64,000 nucleotides of DNA. Source: Pipra filicauda (taxonomy: Eukaryota; Chordata; Aves; Passeriformes; Pipridae). How positions within the stretch are numbered: position 1 is the stretch's first letter; every line of letters begins with the position of its first letter. Where the stretch lies: the NCBI RefSeq assembly GCF_003945595.2, contig NW_024104096.1, positions 3,033,501 through 3,097,500 of the forward strand, in the 5' to 3' direction. Made by a program: the position numbers and the translations under genes. Below the pieces are notes generated by a model. That model did not search any database and was not told the origin of the DNA. It saw only the letters and a list, made by a program, of their open reading frames with translations. Below, piece after piece: positions 1-11,711 of this stretch.

Positions 1-160
1 TATGGCCGTTAGTCCTTGTCACTGGGCACCACAGAAAAGAGTCTGGCACCAACCCCTTGGCACCCGCCTTTGAGGTATTTATATGCATTGATGAGACACC
101 TTCTCAGTCTTTTCTTCTCCAGACTAAGCAGGCCCAGCTCCTTCAGTCTCTCCTCATAAA
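1..160 (-). mobile_element. CR1 LINE fragment, cut by the window edge
   Basis: The sequence reads as the reverse complement of a CR1 non-LTR retrotransposon, in the part that encodes the C-terminal end of ORF2. Typical CR1 phrases are present: a CACTGGGCACC block, an AGAAAAGAGTCTGGCACCA block and the CTTCAGTCTCTCCTCAT block near 140-155. The 3' tail would lie to the left, outside the window. Similarity stops near position 160, so the copy is 5'-truncated, as most CR1 copies are. The 81-residue open frame over this stretch is antisense to the element and has no meaning as a protein. Confidence 0.85.
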
Positions 161-3102
161 AGATTTTGGGTATTTTTTATTATCTCTTGTACTGAAAAAA
201 AATAAAGGTTTTAGACAATCTGAAAAAAAATCCCATCCTTCCGGCGCTTTTTTGCATTCTTTATTTTTTTTGAAAAGTGGAAAAGTTATAGAAACATGCT
301 AGGAGAAAATTATATACTTAACAGGAAACTAAAATCTTTTTTGGTCTATTTCATTTGTTCACTTATGAAATTTTCAAAATATAATAAAAGGGATTAAGGA
401 TAAATCAGAAGGGTTTTTATGTATTTGTAAAAGGTGGAGTTCAGACTCTCAACCCACTTTGATCAAAGTTTTGGAAATTAAAGAGTCTTTTAACTATAGT
501 AAGTACTATGGTATTATAGCTACTTGATTTTTATTAAAACGTTTTTGAGTGGGATTATTCAGCCTCTGATTTCCTGAGTTCATCCACAATTTACCCTCCT
601 CTCCAATTTTCTATAATAAACTAGTCCCTGAAAAAAAAGTAACTCAACTTTTATCACAGTAGTTCGCAGCAGTCACAGCAGGTTGCACGTTGGCAAATGT
701 GTGAGGGTAAGTAGCATAATTTGTACATTGAGAGGATGAAACAAAGTAATTTCCTGCATGTGCAGTTTGCAGCATCTCCTTGAAAGCTTTTAAGCAAATA
801 TCATGTTGCAAAAACTTTCTAAGAACACACTTTCAACTAAGCATCTGTCAACTGAAAATGTAAATTTAGGTGCATTTCTATGGCTTTTGTCTTACAACTT
901 GTTCCCCAGTTGAGACAAGTGCTCATCTGGAAACTAGACCTTTTACTTTGCTGGGAACATGGAAAGAGAATCCAAAAATTTGGCCAATTTTTTTAGTTTC
1001 TCATGAATGTGTATATTATATTTAAAAGGTTGCATCTCACTCAACTCTCTGCATCTAAACATCAGAAATAAACCTTAACTGGGATATCTGTGCACTCTCT
1101 AGAGTCAAAGGTATGAGACTGGTTATGTCTCCAGCCAATAATCACACACACACTGACAGTGAATCCTAACTCTCCTGGCCACCTGGTGTCTGATCCATGC
1201 CCTAGGTATGGTATGAGAATGTAGGACTGTTCGAAAGAACAAGGAAATCTAAAATAGATGGAAATTGAACCATAGCTGTAATGAACTGCTCTCTGACAAC
1301 CTGGGTTTTTCCTCAGAGGACAACTAGGTTTGTTTCAGCAGAGACTCTGTGAGTGACCAAAGGTACAACTATTTTCTAAGTTCCAATAGGTACCAGAATT
1401 AAACCAAAGTTTGGTTTGAGGTGTAGTAGCATATATGTGCATGTGCCTCTCCCTTTAGCAAGACTAGAAGGTTATGTCACATTACATGTGTGTTTGAGAT
1501 TATTAAACTACAGCAAATAGGCTTCACTCTAATACTGTGACAATATTCCTATGGAAGATGAAAAAAAAAATAAGAGGATGGAATGTTCTGTTAACAATTG
1601 CTGTAAAATGCATAAATTAAATGTACAGTTTTCTTGTATTTAACTCTAAAAATATAATGTAAATGGCATAGGTTAGAATCAAAATACAATTTCCTGACAC
1701 TAAGGAGGGAACATATAAAATGTCAACATAAGAATAATTCATATTATTGCAGTGTAGAACTCTATTCACTTCAGTGCTTGTGCTATTAAATATTTTCATA
1801 TCCAAAATGTCACCCTGTCCTTATTGCTATTGGTCTGTATTTTGTCTATGCAGAGGCTGTTAGTTCAGTGCAAGACAGCAAAGTTTCTCATGCTTCTATG
1901 GTAAATATTGTACATAATTTCTCTGGGAACTCTGCCTCTGTATAAAAGCCAATTGAGCTTCAATGCACAACTAGTTCATTAAAATACATGTTCAATTATA
2001 CAACACTTAAAATACCATTTGAGTCTAAGAATTCTGGAAACTTATCAGTAGACTACTATCTTTACCTGACCATGCGCTGACAGTCAAAAGCTCTATCCAA
2101 ACCTTATTATTTATATTTTTAGTGGAGGGGATTGGAGGTGATTCATTTTTCCATGAAAACAATATAATTATATATTCAGAGGCCTATTATTTTCTGACAT
2201 ATTTCATATTGTCTACTGCAGCTCATTCATTTTATTCCTATGTCCATTTTGTACTGTAATTCTCAGTGTGAAATCTGCAGGCTCTACTTTATCTGAATTT
2301 ATAACTATTGAACATTACATTAGATACAGCCATTTTTTTCCACACTTTTGGTATTGACAAAATGCTACGTTTTATTAACTAAAGCACTAAAATATAATTT
2401 ACTCTCTGTTGTTTTTCTGGCTATGTAAAAGTAGGCTGCTGATTGTTATGAGAATGAAACAGCAAAACATCAAGCAGTCTATTAACTTTGATTTATTAAT
2501 AAGCATTCATTGAGGACACTTTCCTTCATTCAGAATTGGAATAATAAGTTTCTATGAGATTAAAAGGCTTTTAAGAAGAAGATTTAAATATCATAGGAAT
2601 CATTTGGTCAGACCCACTTGACCTTATAGGTTTTTAAGGTAATATCATTTTAACAATGTTCTTATATTTTTTTTAATGGGAACCTTTGACTATTTAGAAT
2701 GAGAGACTTTGTAATTTTGATATGCTGTTCCTGATGGACTTCTGCATTTGTTTTTCCTGTAGAATACAATGTGATGTATTTAAGTTAACCTGATTTTACA
2801 TTCTTCCAACTGCTTTGTTCCTCTGGGCTCTGGGGGAGGTTTGCTGTGGGTAGTCTGTACTAACATGCATGAGCAGTCTTATGCTATACAATTTAAGTTG
2901 CCATCTGTTTAAAGAAAAACTTTTATGCATGTATTTTTTTTCATTTTTTTTCTAAAAGAAAATAATTCTTCACAATGCATTGAATTTAAAAGAAAGAGAC
3001 AGACAATACTGTAATTGCAGATGTGTTGAAATTCATTATTTATTTGGCAAATTCGGATATTCCTCTATTTATTTTTTTCATAAGCAAGATATGATCCTTA
3101 AT
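161..3102. other. AT-rich stretch, no feature recognised
   Basis: This stretch holds no open frame, repeat family or RNA gene that I recognise. It is AT-rich with short A and T runs and many stop codons in all frames. Confidence 0.6.
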
Positions 3103-3385
3103 CATAAAATCACAGAATCATAGAATACTTTGGGTTGAAAAGCACCTTTAAAGACCATCTAGTCCAACTACCCTCCATGGGCAGGGGTATCTTTCTCTAT
3201 AACAAGTTGATCGAAGATCAACCTGACCTTGATCAGCTACAACTACTCTGGACAACCTGTTCCAGTGTCTCCCCACACTCACCATAAAATATTTCTTCCT
3301 GATGTCCAACCTAAACTTACTCTTCTTAAGATTAAAACTGTTGTTTCTTCTCAGCTCTTCTCCTGTCTGTTACTAAAGGTTGTTA
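3103..3385 (-). mobile_element. CR1 LINE 3' end, 5'-truncated
   Basis: The left edge carries the reverse-complemented CR1 tail (ATCACAGAATCATAGAAT-like), followed by GGTTGAAAAGCACCTTTAAAGA, CATCTAGTCCAAC and then the complement of the conserved ORF2 C-terminus (TGTTCCAGTG, TTTCTTCCTGATGTCCAACC). The copy is about 280 bp, against several kilobases for a full element, and carries several small changes. It abuts a second CR1 piece on the opposite strand, with both tails pointing outward. Confidence 0.9.
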
Positions 3386-3475
3386 TATAAAGTCTTTCTC
3401 TATCAGAGGGTTGGAACCAGATAATCTTTAATTTTCCTTCCAACCTAAACCACTCTGTGATTCTATGATTCTCTG
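3386..3475 (+). mobile_element. CR1 LINE 3' tail, opposite strand
   Basis: The stretch matches the last 90 or so bases of CR1 in plus orientation: GGGTTGGAACCAGATAATCTTTAA, TTCCTTCCAACCTAAACCA and an octamer-type tail CTGTGATTCTATGATTCT. Only 3' UTR is left. Because this copy and its minus-strand neighbour both keep a 3' tail, they are two separate insertions rather than one element with an inverted 5' part. Confidence 0.8.
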
Positions 3476-3718
3476 ATCTTTCTTATAAGCCCCATATAGA
3501 CATTAGAATACCTCAATATCTTCCATGTGCCTTCTCTTCTCAATAAAAGAAAATAAATTTTAAAAAAAACAACAGGAAAAATAAAGGAAAAAAAAAAAGA
3601 AGCTTTCTTTTCATATTTGCATGTAGTTTTCACTTCCTTCTGAGGTCTGAAATTTTCCTGGATAGTTTCATACAGTTGTACAGGAGACATAATCTGGTCT
3701 GCAATGATGTGAAACCTC

Positions 3719-3865
3719 TGTGGTAGTTTGACTGTGGCAGGCTGCCAGGTGGTCGCCAAGATGTTCTTTCCCTCCCGGTTCATGAACAGGACAGTACATC
3801 AGAGACAGTACAGACAGACAAGGGGACAAGGACAGGGAGATCACTTACCATTCACATTATATTAT
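3719..3865 (-). mobile_element. ERVL-like LTR fragment (U5 end), minus orientation
   Basis: Starting at a TG dinucleotide, the sequence follows, with many changes, the reverse complement of the U5 end of the same kind of LTR found intact at 58494-59578. Shared blocks are a TGTGGTAGTTTGAC-like start, GCCAGGT, and further in AAGGACAGGGAGATCACTTACCA. Similarity fades after about 3865 and the other LTR edge was not found. This is an old, decayed copy; the 106-residue minus frame across it is not a viral gene. The left edge is better supported than the right edge. Confidence 0.5.
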
Positions 3866-6184
3866 GTAATAATATATTAAAACTAGTTAAGACTAAAGAA
3901 AGCACATTTTGGAAGTAACAGCTTCAAAATCAATTTACAACTGTGGCAGAGTACATGGATGTCTTCTATTCTTTGGAATACAGACAGGATTTTAGCAAAA
4001 GCAGGATCATATAAGAGGGCAAATTTTCTGTCACGAGGCCATTTAGAATTTAAATTTCTAATGGGGCTTAAATACTACTGGTTTGGGGAAAAAAAAAATC
4101 AGTGGTTGTTGTTTCTCCCTCCAAAAATTGTTTCGTCTTTGTGCAACTGCAGATATTTCGGAATCTATCCTTTATTTCAGCTGTTACTCTTCTTTTGCAG
4201 TATGTCTGAATTCTGTAGGTTTTGCTATGCAAAACCTTTCTGCTAGACTGGGAAGTGCAGTAATACCTGACTAATAAATTACAAATAGATAAAAATCTTC
4301 ATAAATCTATCACAGTGATGACTCCTGGGTACGTTTAAGTCTTCATTTCTGAGATCGGGGTAAACTGACAGCAGTAGACATAGATGTAGTGATACTCTTC
4401 CTGGAGTAAGTGATAATTTTGCACCCACTATTTTTGATTTGCATCTTCTATACCTCTGATTTAATCTTTCTTATGAGTATATATAGATATATATCTCTAG
4501 ATGTCTATATATATATATCAATGATCCATAGACATTTCCCTCCTGAGTCATATTCCTTAAGTGTCTGTGCTGATGGCACCACAGGCCATCTCCATGGAAA
4601 CAATTATGATACTACAAAGAGCAAGTTGTGACATCACTAAATGAATCAACCAAGAGAAGGAATGTTTGTGAATAGAAAAGAAACTTTTCTAAAAAAAATT
4701 TAGAAAATTATAGCAAAAAATGTATAATAATGTCTATGTAGTAGATACATGTAATAGTGTTCAAGGGCTATTTTCCTATCAAGAAAGTAATTTTTTTAAA
4801 GTATGTTGGAATATGATGGCAGCTCTTTACATTAAATCACTGTCAATCTCTTTCAGCTGACAGTGTGAGCATATTTAAATAGCTTTATAGCTACAGTACC
4901 ATATGTTGCAGTGAGTACAAAAATGTAAAATTCTCAATAGAAATATTCTCTGTTTTAAGGTGAACAGAAAGAGTGACTTCATTCCTCCTATTGTTGTCTT
5001 TATTGATGTAACTTCTGACACAATTGGATTATACAAAATCAATAAATATACTCCTTTTTCAAGTTGTATTTTCTGATGGAAATTTGCTGTAAGAAATAAA
5101 TATTTCAGACAATTTCATTTGCATCTTTGCCATATAGCTTTCCTTTTTCTTTGTGCATTCCCAACTTAGAGAAAGAATTATGTCACTACAAATTATTTTT
5201 CTCATGTTCTGAACATCAGCAGACTATTCTAGGGGTATTGCAAGCATACACTTACTCTTCACCTAATTGACTAGAGCTTTCTTTAGCAGTTATCATTTCC
5301 CTCTGTGGGCTTTTTAGAATTGGACGTGTACAAAAAATGCTCAACACCTCAACAATCGAGTCATTTGTTACTGTCCTGAACACAGCAAGTCTTTCATCTT
5401 GTTTATATTTGATACATGAAATTCCTATCAATTCCATTTGAAAATGCAGCTTCTACTTTCGGTACCAAACAATGTAAAATTTTCCTGTATTTAATTTTTC
5501 ATCCCAGGCATTGTCTAATCAAGGTTTAGCAATAGAACTAATTAAATCTATTTTAAATTCTACTCCAAAATTGTTCATCTGGATGTCCAGATTTACTCAT
5601 GCATGCTTTTTAATCAGTATCAGGTGCCAGAACACCCAAGACAGTCCAGAAGAGAATAATTGGATTGTTTTTTGCTTGTGGCTGCATCCTTCAACCTATT
5701 CCAGGAAGTCTGGAAAAGACATGTGTAACTGAGATAAATATTCACAAGTTCCTTAATCCCTTATATTTGTCATTTATAGCTCTATAAAGGGTATTTAGAA
5801 CTGTCACATGAATAAGCAAAGACTTTTACTTTTTGAATTGTCTTGTTGAATTGCCCATTGTTGCAGTATCTTTTCTGTACCTGAGGACTGAAAGAGGATT
5901 CTGAAGGACTGTAAAGTCCATATAAGTTGCACCAGGGTATCAGTAAGAACACCTATTGCAAGGTGAGGGAAAGCAGTCTGCTGCAGGCTGAAAATGAGTA
6001 TATTCTGAAAAAATCTCAAGATAAATATCCTTGTAGCTATAATCCATCCATAGTAGTTTAAGTTGCAGAGAAGGTATTTTTCCAGCAGGTGGACAATGCC
6101 CTTTAGAGATTATTGGAATACTGGGAGTATTGCTGTGGAATATCATTACGCATGTTTTGGTGGTGAGGTGAGTGCACCCAAAGA
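3866..6184. other. Unique AT-rich stretch with one small TA repeat
   Basis: No gene or repeat family is recognised. At 4474-4520 there is a TATATAGA/TATATATC-rich low-complexity patch that could fold back on itself. Open frames here lack any recognisable domain. Confidence 0.55.
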
Positions 6185-6350
6185 GAAATGAAGCTAGTGA
6201 AGGGTGTAGAGAACAAGTTTGATGAAGAGTGGGCTGAGGAAACTGGGTTTCCTTCAGCCTGGAGAAAAGGAGGTTCAGCTGAGACCTTATCACTCTCCTG
6301 AAAGGAGGTTAGAGTGAGATGGGTGAGTTCTCTTCTCTGAGTCCATAGAA
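6185..6350 (+). mobile_element. CR1 LINE internal fragment
   Basis: The plus strand follows the CR1 ORF2 C-terminal coding region: GTGAAGGGTGTAGAGAACAAG, then a TTCAGCCTGGAGAAAAGGAGG block, a GAGACCTTATCACTCTC block and CTGAAAGGAGGTTAGAG. The reading frame is broken by substitutions and small indels. Neither the 5' part nor the 3' tail is present, so this is an internal remnant of an older insertion. Confidence 0.7.
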
Positions 6351-9169
6351 GATCAGGAAAGCTATTGGACAGCATACTTCCTGAACATGCTCATGCTAAC
6401 TCTATCACATGAAGCCAAATTTGTGGGCTTTGGGACAAAGGAAAAGTCTCCTTCCTGGTCCAATAGAGTCAACCCTTATTTCAGACCTCATGGTTCATTC
6501 AGAGCCAGTGTGATATAGTCAGGTTGCCATTGCTCCCAAATCCAGCCAATGGTGTCATGTATTCCTGGCAGGTGCCCATCCACCCACCCACATATGGTGC
6601 AAACATGGCCAACCATAGAAACCAACATAAACAGAGAGCAGTGTCCTTACTGGCACTGCATAAACATGGCTAACATAGACAGCACACAGCTGTTCCTCCT
6701 CTCTGGCCGATCAGGGTTTAGATTAATTCACCCTAAATCTTTTGGTTCACAGACACAGCCACATTATTAGACACCTAGAATGTTACCACATACTCTAAAT
6801 CTTTTCACATTCCTATGCAGATCCCCATCCCTTTATCGAGTCACTGGCTCAGACCTGGGTTTTTCCTGAGTGTCTCCTCTGACTTGCTGGCTAGTCCAGC
6901 TCAAAATTTTATATAAAAAAAAAAATACATGCACACATGTAAGCGCACACACAGATCAGAGAGGGGTCCCAGCAGTTCACGCAGAAAGTTGCTAGGAATA
7001 AATTTTAATAAGAAAACAAGACAGCCTGCAGTGGTCAGGTGCAGGGCTCAACCAGGAAAATGCACTTTGCTTGATCTGCACTTTTCTCTTGCTCAGTTGG
7101 CCCCCTTTACCCTCCTTACTCTCCACTTCTTGTTCTTGTTTTTCCTCCATCTGCATTGATCATTCCCTCCTTTCATCCTTGTCTCCTCCCAGGTATAAAA
7201 GCTATCCTAAATTAAATACTCTCAGTTTTGCTGCATCAATATCTAGAATTGCCACTTCTGTTACAGTTTCCTAGGGCATTCCAACTTAATACACTATGAG
7301 TGACACAGTAACCTGGCCTGTCAGGCCAGCCCTGCAGGTTATAGTTACCGATGCCACACTGACATTGAAAGATTTCCTTCCCCAGGAGGTTTCCAATTCT
7401 CTCAATTGCCTCTGGGGTTTGGCTGTCTATCATCTCGGTCTCCCTTAACCACCTGTGAAATCTGACTATTTCTTATAGTGAGACCCGTAGCAGCTTTTTA
7501 CTCCTACATCCAACAGCTTCTCATGATCAGTTCACTTAGCTAAGCCTCAGACCAGGGCTGAGTGATCTGCTTATGTAGCTTAACAAATTGGACATGGACT
7601 CTGCAGTTCCTCTGCTTTCTTTTGGCTCTCTGAGTTTTAGAAATTAAAGGTTTGCATCTCTTGAAAAATAAATTGTCTATTTACCGTTTCACATTCACTG
7701 GGTCAAATCTACTTCTTTCTGACTGTGCAGCACTCTATTCCATCAAATATATTTTTGTGGAAGAACTACAGTATTAGTACACTGTTAGGCAAAAGTGCAT
7801 AAAGTATTATTATAGAAGCATATACAAATAATTTTTCACTGATATATAAAATTAATTTTCCACTGCCTTATAAATGAACTTTGATGAACGAATCTTCATA
7901 TTTTAGTCTTTCTCTTTGATCACTACAAAGGAGTTTATATACACATATACGTATCAAGAACGGAGCAACATTCATTGGAATCTGAAGATGTACTCCTTTT
8001 TTTTTTTTAAATTATAGTGGTCAAGGAAGTTAGTTTCTATTTGTGGTGAAGTCCAATAAAGCCTAACATATTAAAATTTCTTCAAAAGATTAAGACAGTA
8101 CTTCCTGACTGTGAATGATCTTAAAAGCTTGAGATTTATCACTTTGTGTACATATTTCTAGAAGTAAAAGAAGTAAACATCAATTCCTTGCTTGTAAAGT
8201 AAACAAATGGTTCACAGCAAGTCAATCTTTGTTTTAGTTTTCTAGAAAAATAGGTGATAGAGATACAAAATGCAGACTGATGTACAAACCCAATAAATCA
8301 AGCACTGTTAATGCATTAAAGTCTGCAGACTAGATAGTTTAATCAACAATTGTTTTTATATTTATTACTGAAACTGACCTCGAAGTTCAAGCCTTTCTCA
8401 AAGTTTCTCCAGAGAATAGAAATGTATTTGGAGTGCAACCAATGATGTTGAAATAAAATACTATTATCTCACATGGGCTTTTGATGACTGAAATACACAA
8501 GATTTGAAGAAAAAATAAAATAAGTCTTGAAGTTACTGCAAACAACTTGGGATTTTCCAAAATGCCAATAGGAAATGGCAGCATACAGTGTACAGAAGAA
8601 AGCCAAGACATCAAAAGATGTTTTAGAGTCTTTTATTTCAGAATAGTGTGTGTTTAGTAGTCTTTGGGCAGTTATTGATAGATGTTTGCTAAACTTACCA
8701 AAAACCTCCAATCCCAGGTATCCTTTAGGTTTTCTTTTTCATTATTTTTCCATCTCTTGCACTAAAACTACCCACTCCTAGGAGTCTTATGTGGGGCAAA
8801 GAGAACAGAAAAACATACACTTTCTGTACTCCTTGTTCAACGCTCCTATTGATTACATTCTAGATTAAAATTCACATTTTTGCATCATCTTGTACATTTT
8901 GTCTATTCTCAGTCCAACATAATCTTTCTCATTTTACCTATAACCTTCTACAGTTTAGTTCTTTGTACTACTGCTTACTTAATTTCATACTGTTCATTTT
9001 GGATATTTTATCCAAACAGTCAAGATGATTTCAGATTTGAATGCTGCCCTCCAGAGCGTTTGGAATTTATTAGCCACAACAAGTGTAATATATATATTCC
9101 CTGTTCGGTAAACCTAAAAAATATGTAACGACTGACCCTTCCGTAAACTTTTCCAACAGTATTTTCTCC
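6351..9169. other. Mostly unique stretch with an LTR-like TATA region
   Basis: No gene is recognised. Between about 6925 and 7330 base composition is richer in G and C, with an AATAAA at 6992-6997, a long pyrimidine-rich run at about 7060-7190 and a TATAAAAG at 7194-7201. This could be a decayed LTR or a chance promoter-like arrangement; no family could be named. The rest is AT-rich without recognisable content. Confidence 0.35.
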
Positions 9170-9735
9170 ACTTTAATTGAAAACTACCTGTAGATAATAT
9201 TTGGAGTATGATCTTTCATCTAATTATGTGCCTACTCTGGCAATGATTAAAGATATTGCCATATGTTACAGTATCAACAGCCTTTCTGAAGTTCTAATAT
9301 AACCCCTCTACTGAATATTCTTTATCCAATAGTGTAGTTATCCTGCCAAATAAATAAATTAAAAGGTTTTCTACTGTTCAGTCTAAATACATTAGTTTGA
9401 GTTCTCTCACCCGCTGTCAACATTGTTTCTTCTCTATAGGCTCATACTTTATTTCATAATTTATCCATAATTTTTTTTTTTTTCTGGAAACAAAATCAGA
9501 CTCACTGCTCTATAATTTTACTGACCCTGCTTTTCTGGTCTTCTTAATGTAAGTACTGTTTTTTTTTTCCCTTCAGCCCTCTGGGACCCTCATTCTATTC
9601 CAAGTAGTCTCAGTACTAATTGTTAACAGTTCAGACACTGCACCAGTTTGTTCCTTCAGTGCTTCGGGGAGAATTTCATCAGACCCTACCAAGTAGAATA
9701 TCTTTAACTTTTCTCTGACTGTTCACACACTATTT
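9170..9735 (-). mobile_element. Ancient CR1-like LINE relic (reverse transcriptase region)
   Basis: The stretch lines up, block by block and in the right order, with my recollection of the reverse complement of an older CR1 subclass widespread in turtles, crocodiles and birds. Blocks include CAACAGCCTTTCTGAAGTTCTAATATA (fragment near 9276-9302), a GCCAAATAAATAAATTAAAAGGTTTTC-like block, CTGCTCTATAATTTTACTGACC near 9508-9530, and CAGCCCTCTGGGACCCTC near 9576. No frame remains open. Divergence is much greater than in the other CR1 copies here, so it is probably far older. The right edge is approximate. Confidence 0.5.
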
Positions 9736-10829
9736 TATCCTATACTCATCTTTCGATAAAACTTAATTTTGCTAAATTTCTGATTACGGTTATTTTTATT
9801 TCAATAGAAGCAAAAAATACTTAAATGCTATAATTTCCTATTTCTTCTCTATTTGTTTTGTGTGAAAAACTTTACTTTCTCAAATAACTAAAAAGTGTTA
9901 AGGCTCACAGGAAAACTCAATCAAAAATAGTACTTTAATAAATGTGTTTTATTTTGTTTCTTTTTTGGTTTAGGACTGTCTTTCTCTAATGGGTCAAACA
10001 TTTAGGGCATATTAATGAATATAAATGATGAAGTGCAAATCAAGCGCAAAGCAAGTATACATTATAATGATCAACTTAAGTGATTAATAATAGTGTCATC
10101 TTGGTTTATTCAAGTGTAACATAGGTTCTATTTAATGAAAGTCTCCTGGAAATTTATCACAGTGTCATCAAAGTGAGAGAAAGAAAGAAATGTTGAAGGC
10201 GGTGATAATGAGCTATCAGAACATCTGGCAATTATTCTTATCTTTAAATATTTCTTAGCACTTAGTGAGTGTATCCCTTGCCACTAAAAAGCAAAATGAA
10301 CAAGTAGGCTCTAAAGATACGCGGAAAAGTGAAGTAAAAATTCAAATTCTCTTTTCAGTAACTCATTAAAAAAATACTGAAGTTGCTTTAGAAATTTCTC
10401 CCTAGATACATAGGAGGAAAAAAGTAGATGTTGAAATAAATGAGATTCCCTGGAGTCATCATCACTAACAGAGCTAGACACAAGCCCAGGTATTTCGGGT
10501 TATCAAAATGCGGAGAAACTCTTACATTACTGAACGATTTGCTGAATTATGACTTTGTGCTATTCAGTTTTCATCATTTGAACTAAAATAGGAAAGACAA
10601 AAGTGACTAAAGTGATAAATTATGATGATGATATCCTTCTTCGTTTGTTTAACCAGTTTTCTTTCATGATATTCTTTGACCTTTTTAACAGTATAGTTCA
10701 TCGAGCAAACATCACCATTTTTAATATCGATTATAAATTTTTAGTTCACAAATCTTTCCTCTTAACAGTGAACCTTTGTGATATCAACAAATGACTTTTC
10801 CCAGCTGGAACTTGTCAAAAGAAGAATAA
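9736..10829. other. AT-rich stretch, no feature recognised
   Basis: Nothing recognisable as gene, RNA or repeat family is seen. The 63-residue plus frame at 10603-10794 is hydrophobic by composition but has no domain signature. Confidence 0.55.
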
Positions 10830-11360
10830 TTTAAATCAGATTGGGATTGAAGCAGTTTATTGATGCATAAACAATAAGCAGTTACCCAGCAGTCAGTGAA
10901 CTATACATATAGGATCAATACTGGTAATAGAATAGCTGCAATACTGGAGACAGGATGTTAAACCTGTACAATTTTATAGACACTTTTAACTTATTACAAA
11001 TTTATCCCCAAAGGCTCTAATCGCACCAGAACACACAGGTGTGCATATACAGAGACATGCACACACTTACAAGCCTCCTGTAGCAGAGCATGTGTGCTGT
11101 CAGCAAACCCCCAGTCTCCTGGAAGTGGGTCTGCCCTGCTTGCACCCCCCTCCTGTGGGAGATGTGGGAGCTGCAGCTCCATGTGTCCATTTGCTGTCCC
11201 TACCCTGCAGGGATCACCACTCATAAGGGCCAGGACACTTAGTTCCTGGCACTGCCAGGAAGGCTGCTCCCTCTGAGTTGGGCAGCAGCTGTGATGCCAT
11301 AAGGCAACCTCTGGCAGTGCCAAATCAGGTTTCACTCCTATTGTTTTCACTCCAAAGTCT
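10830..11360. other. GC-richer block, possibly a decayed LTR
   Basis: Within AT-rich surroundings this block is richer in G and C, has a short CA/TG-rich patch near 11030-11070, and carries AATAAA on the minus strand (TTTATT at 10856-10861). That combination would suit a minus-strand LTR, but I cannot match it to a family and see no target duplication. The overlapping frames of 60-118 residues on both strands are typical of GC-rich chance frames. Confidence 0.2.
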
Positions 11361-11711
11361 CTTCCTCTTGTTATGAATTTTTGTGCGTTTTTTATACTTC
11401 TTATGAGGCTAATTCCTGCTTTGTATCAGAGGCCTCATAATTCTCTGATTGCTTTTTAATCCTGCTGATGGTTACATCATCATCCTCTTTACAAGACCAG
11501 TTTTAGGCAAATGGATTCAGACAGTTTTGAGTATTCAGTCCAGTCATGCATAATACTTCTGCTCAAATTCTCATTTCACCAAGTTATGCAGACCAATCAT
11601 TCACCAAGTGTTGAACAGTGCAAGTACCCTACAGAATTTAGCCCTGAGATGTTAACTTCTAAGAACTAGTGGAAGAAAAAGAAGGAGCAAAAGAGAAAAT
11701 AGGACATTTAA

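Noticed and set aside
3463..3783. 106-codon minus frame as a viral gene remnant
   Set aside because: It spans a CR1 tail, an A-rich stretch and an LTR U5 edge, so it cannot be one protein; no viral domain is visible.
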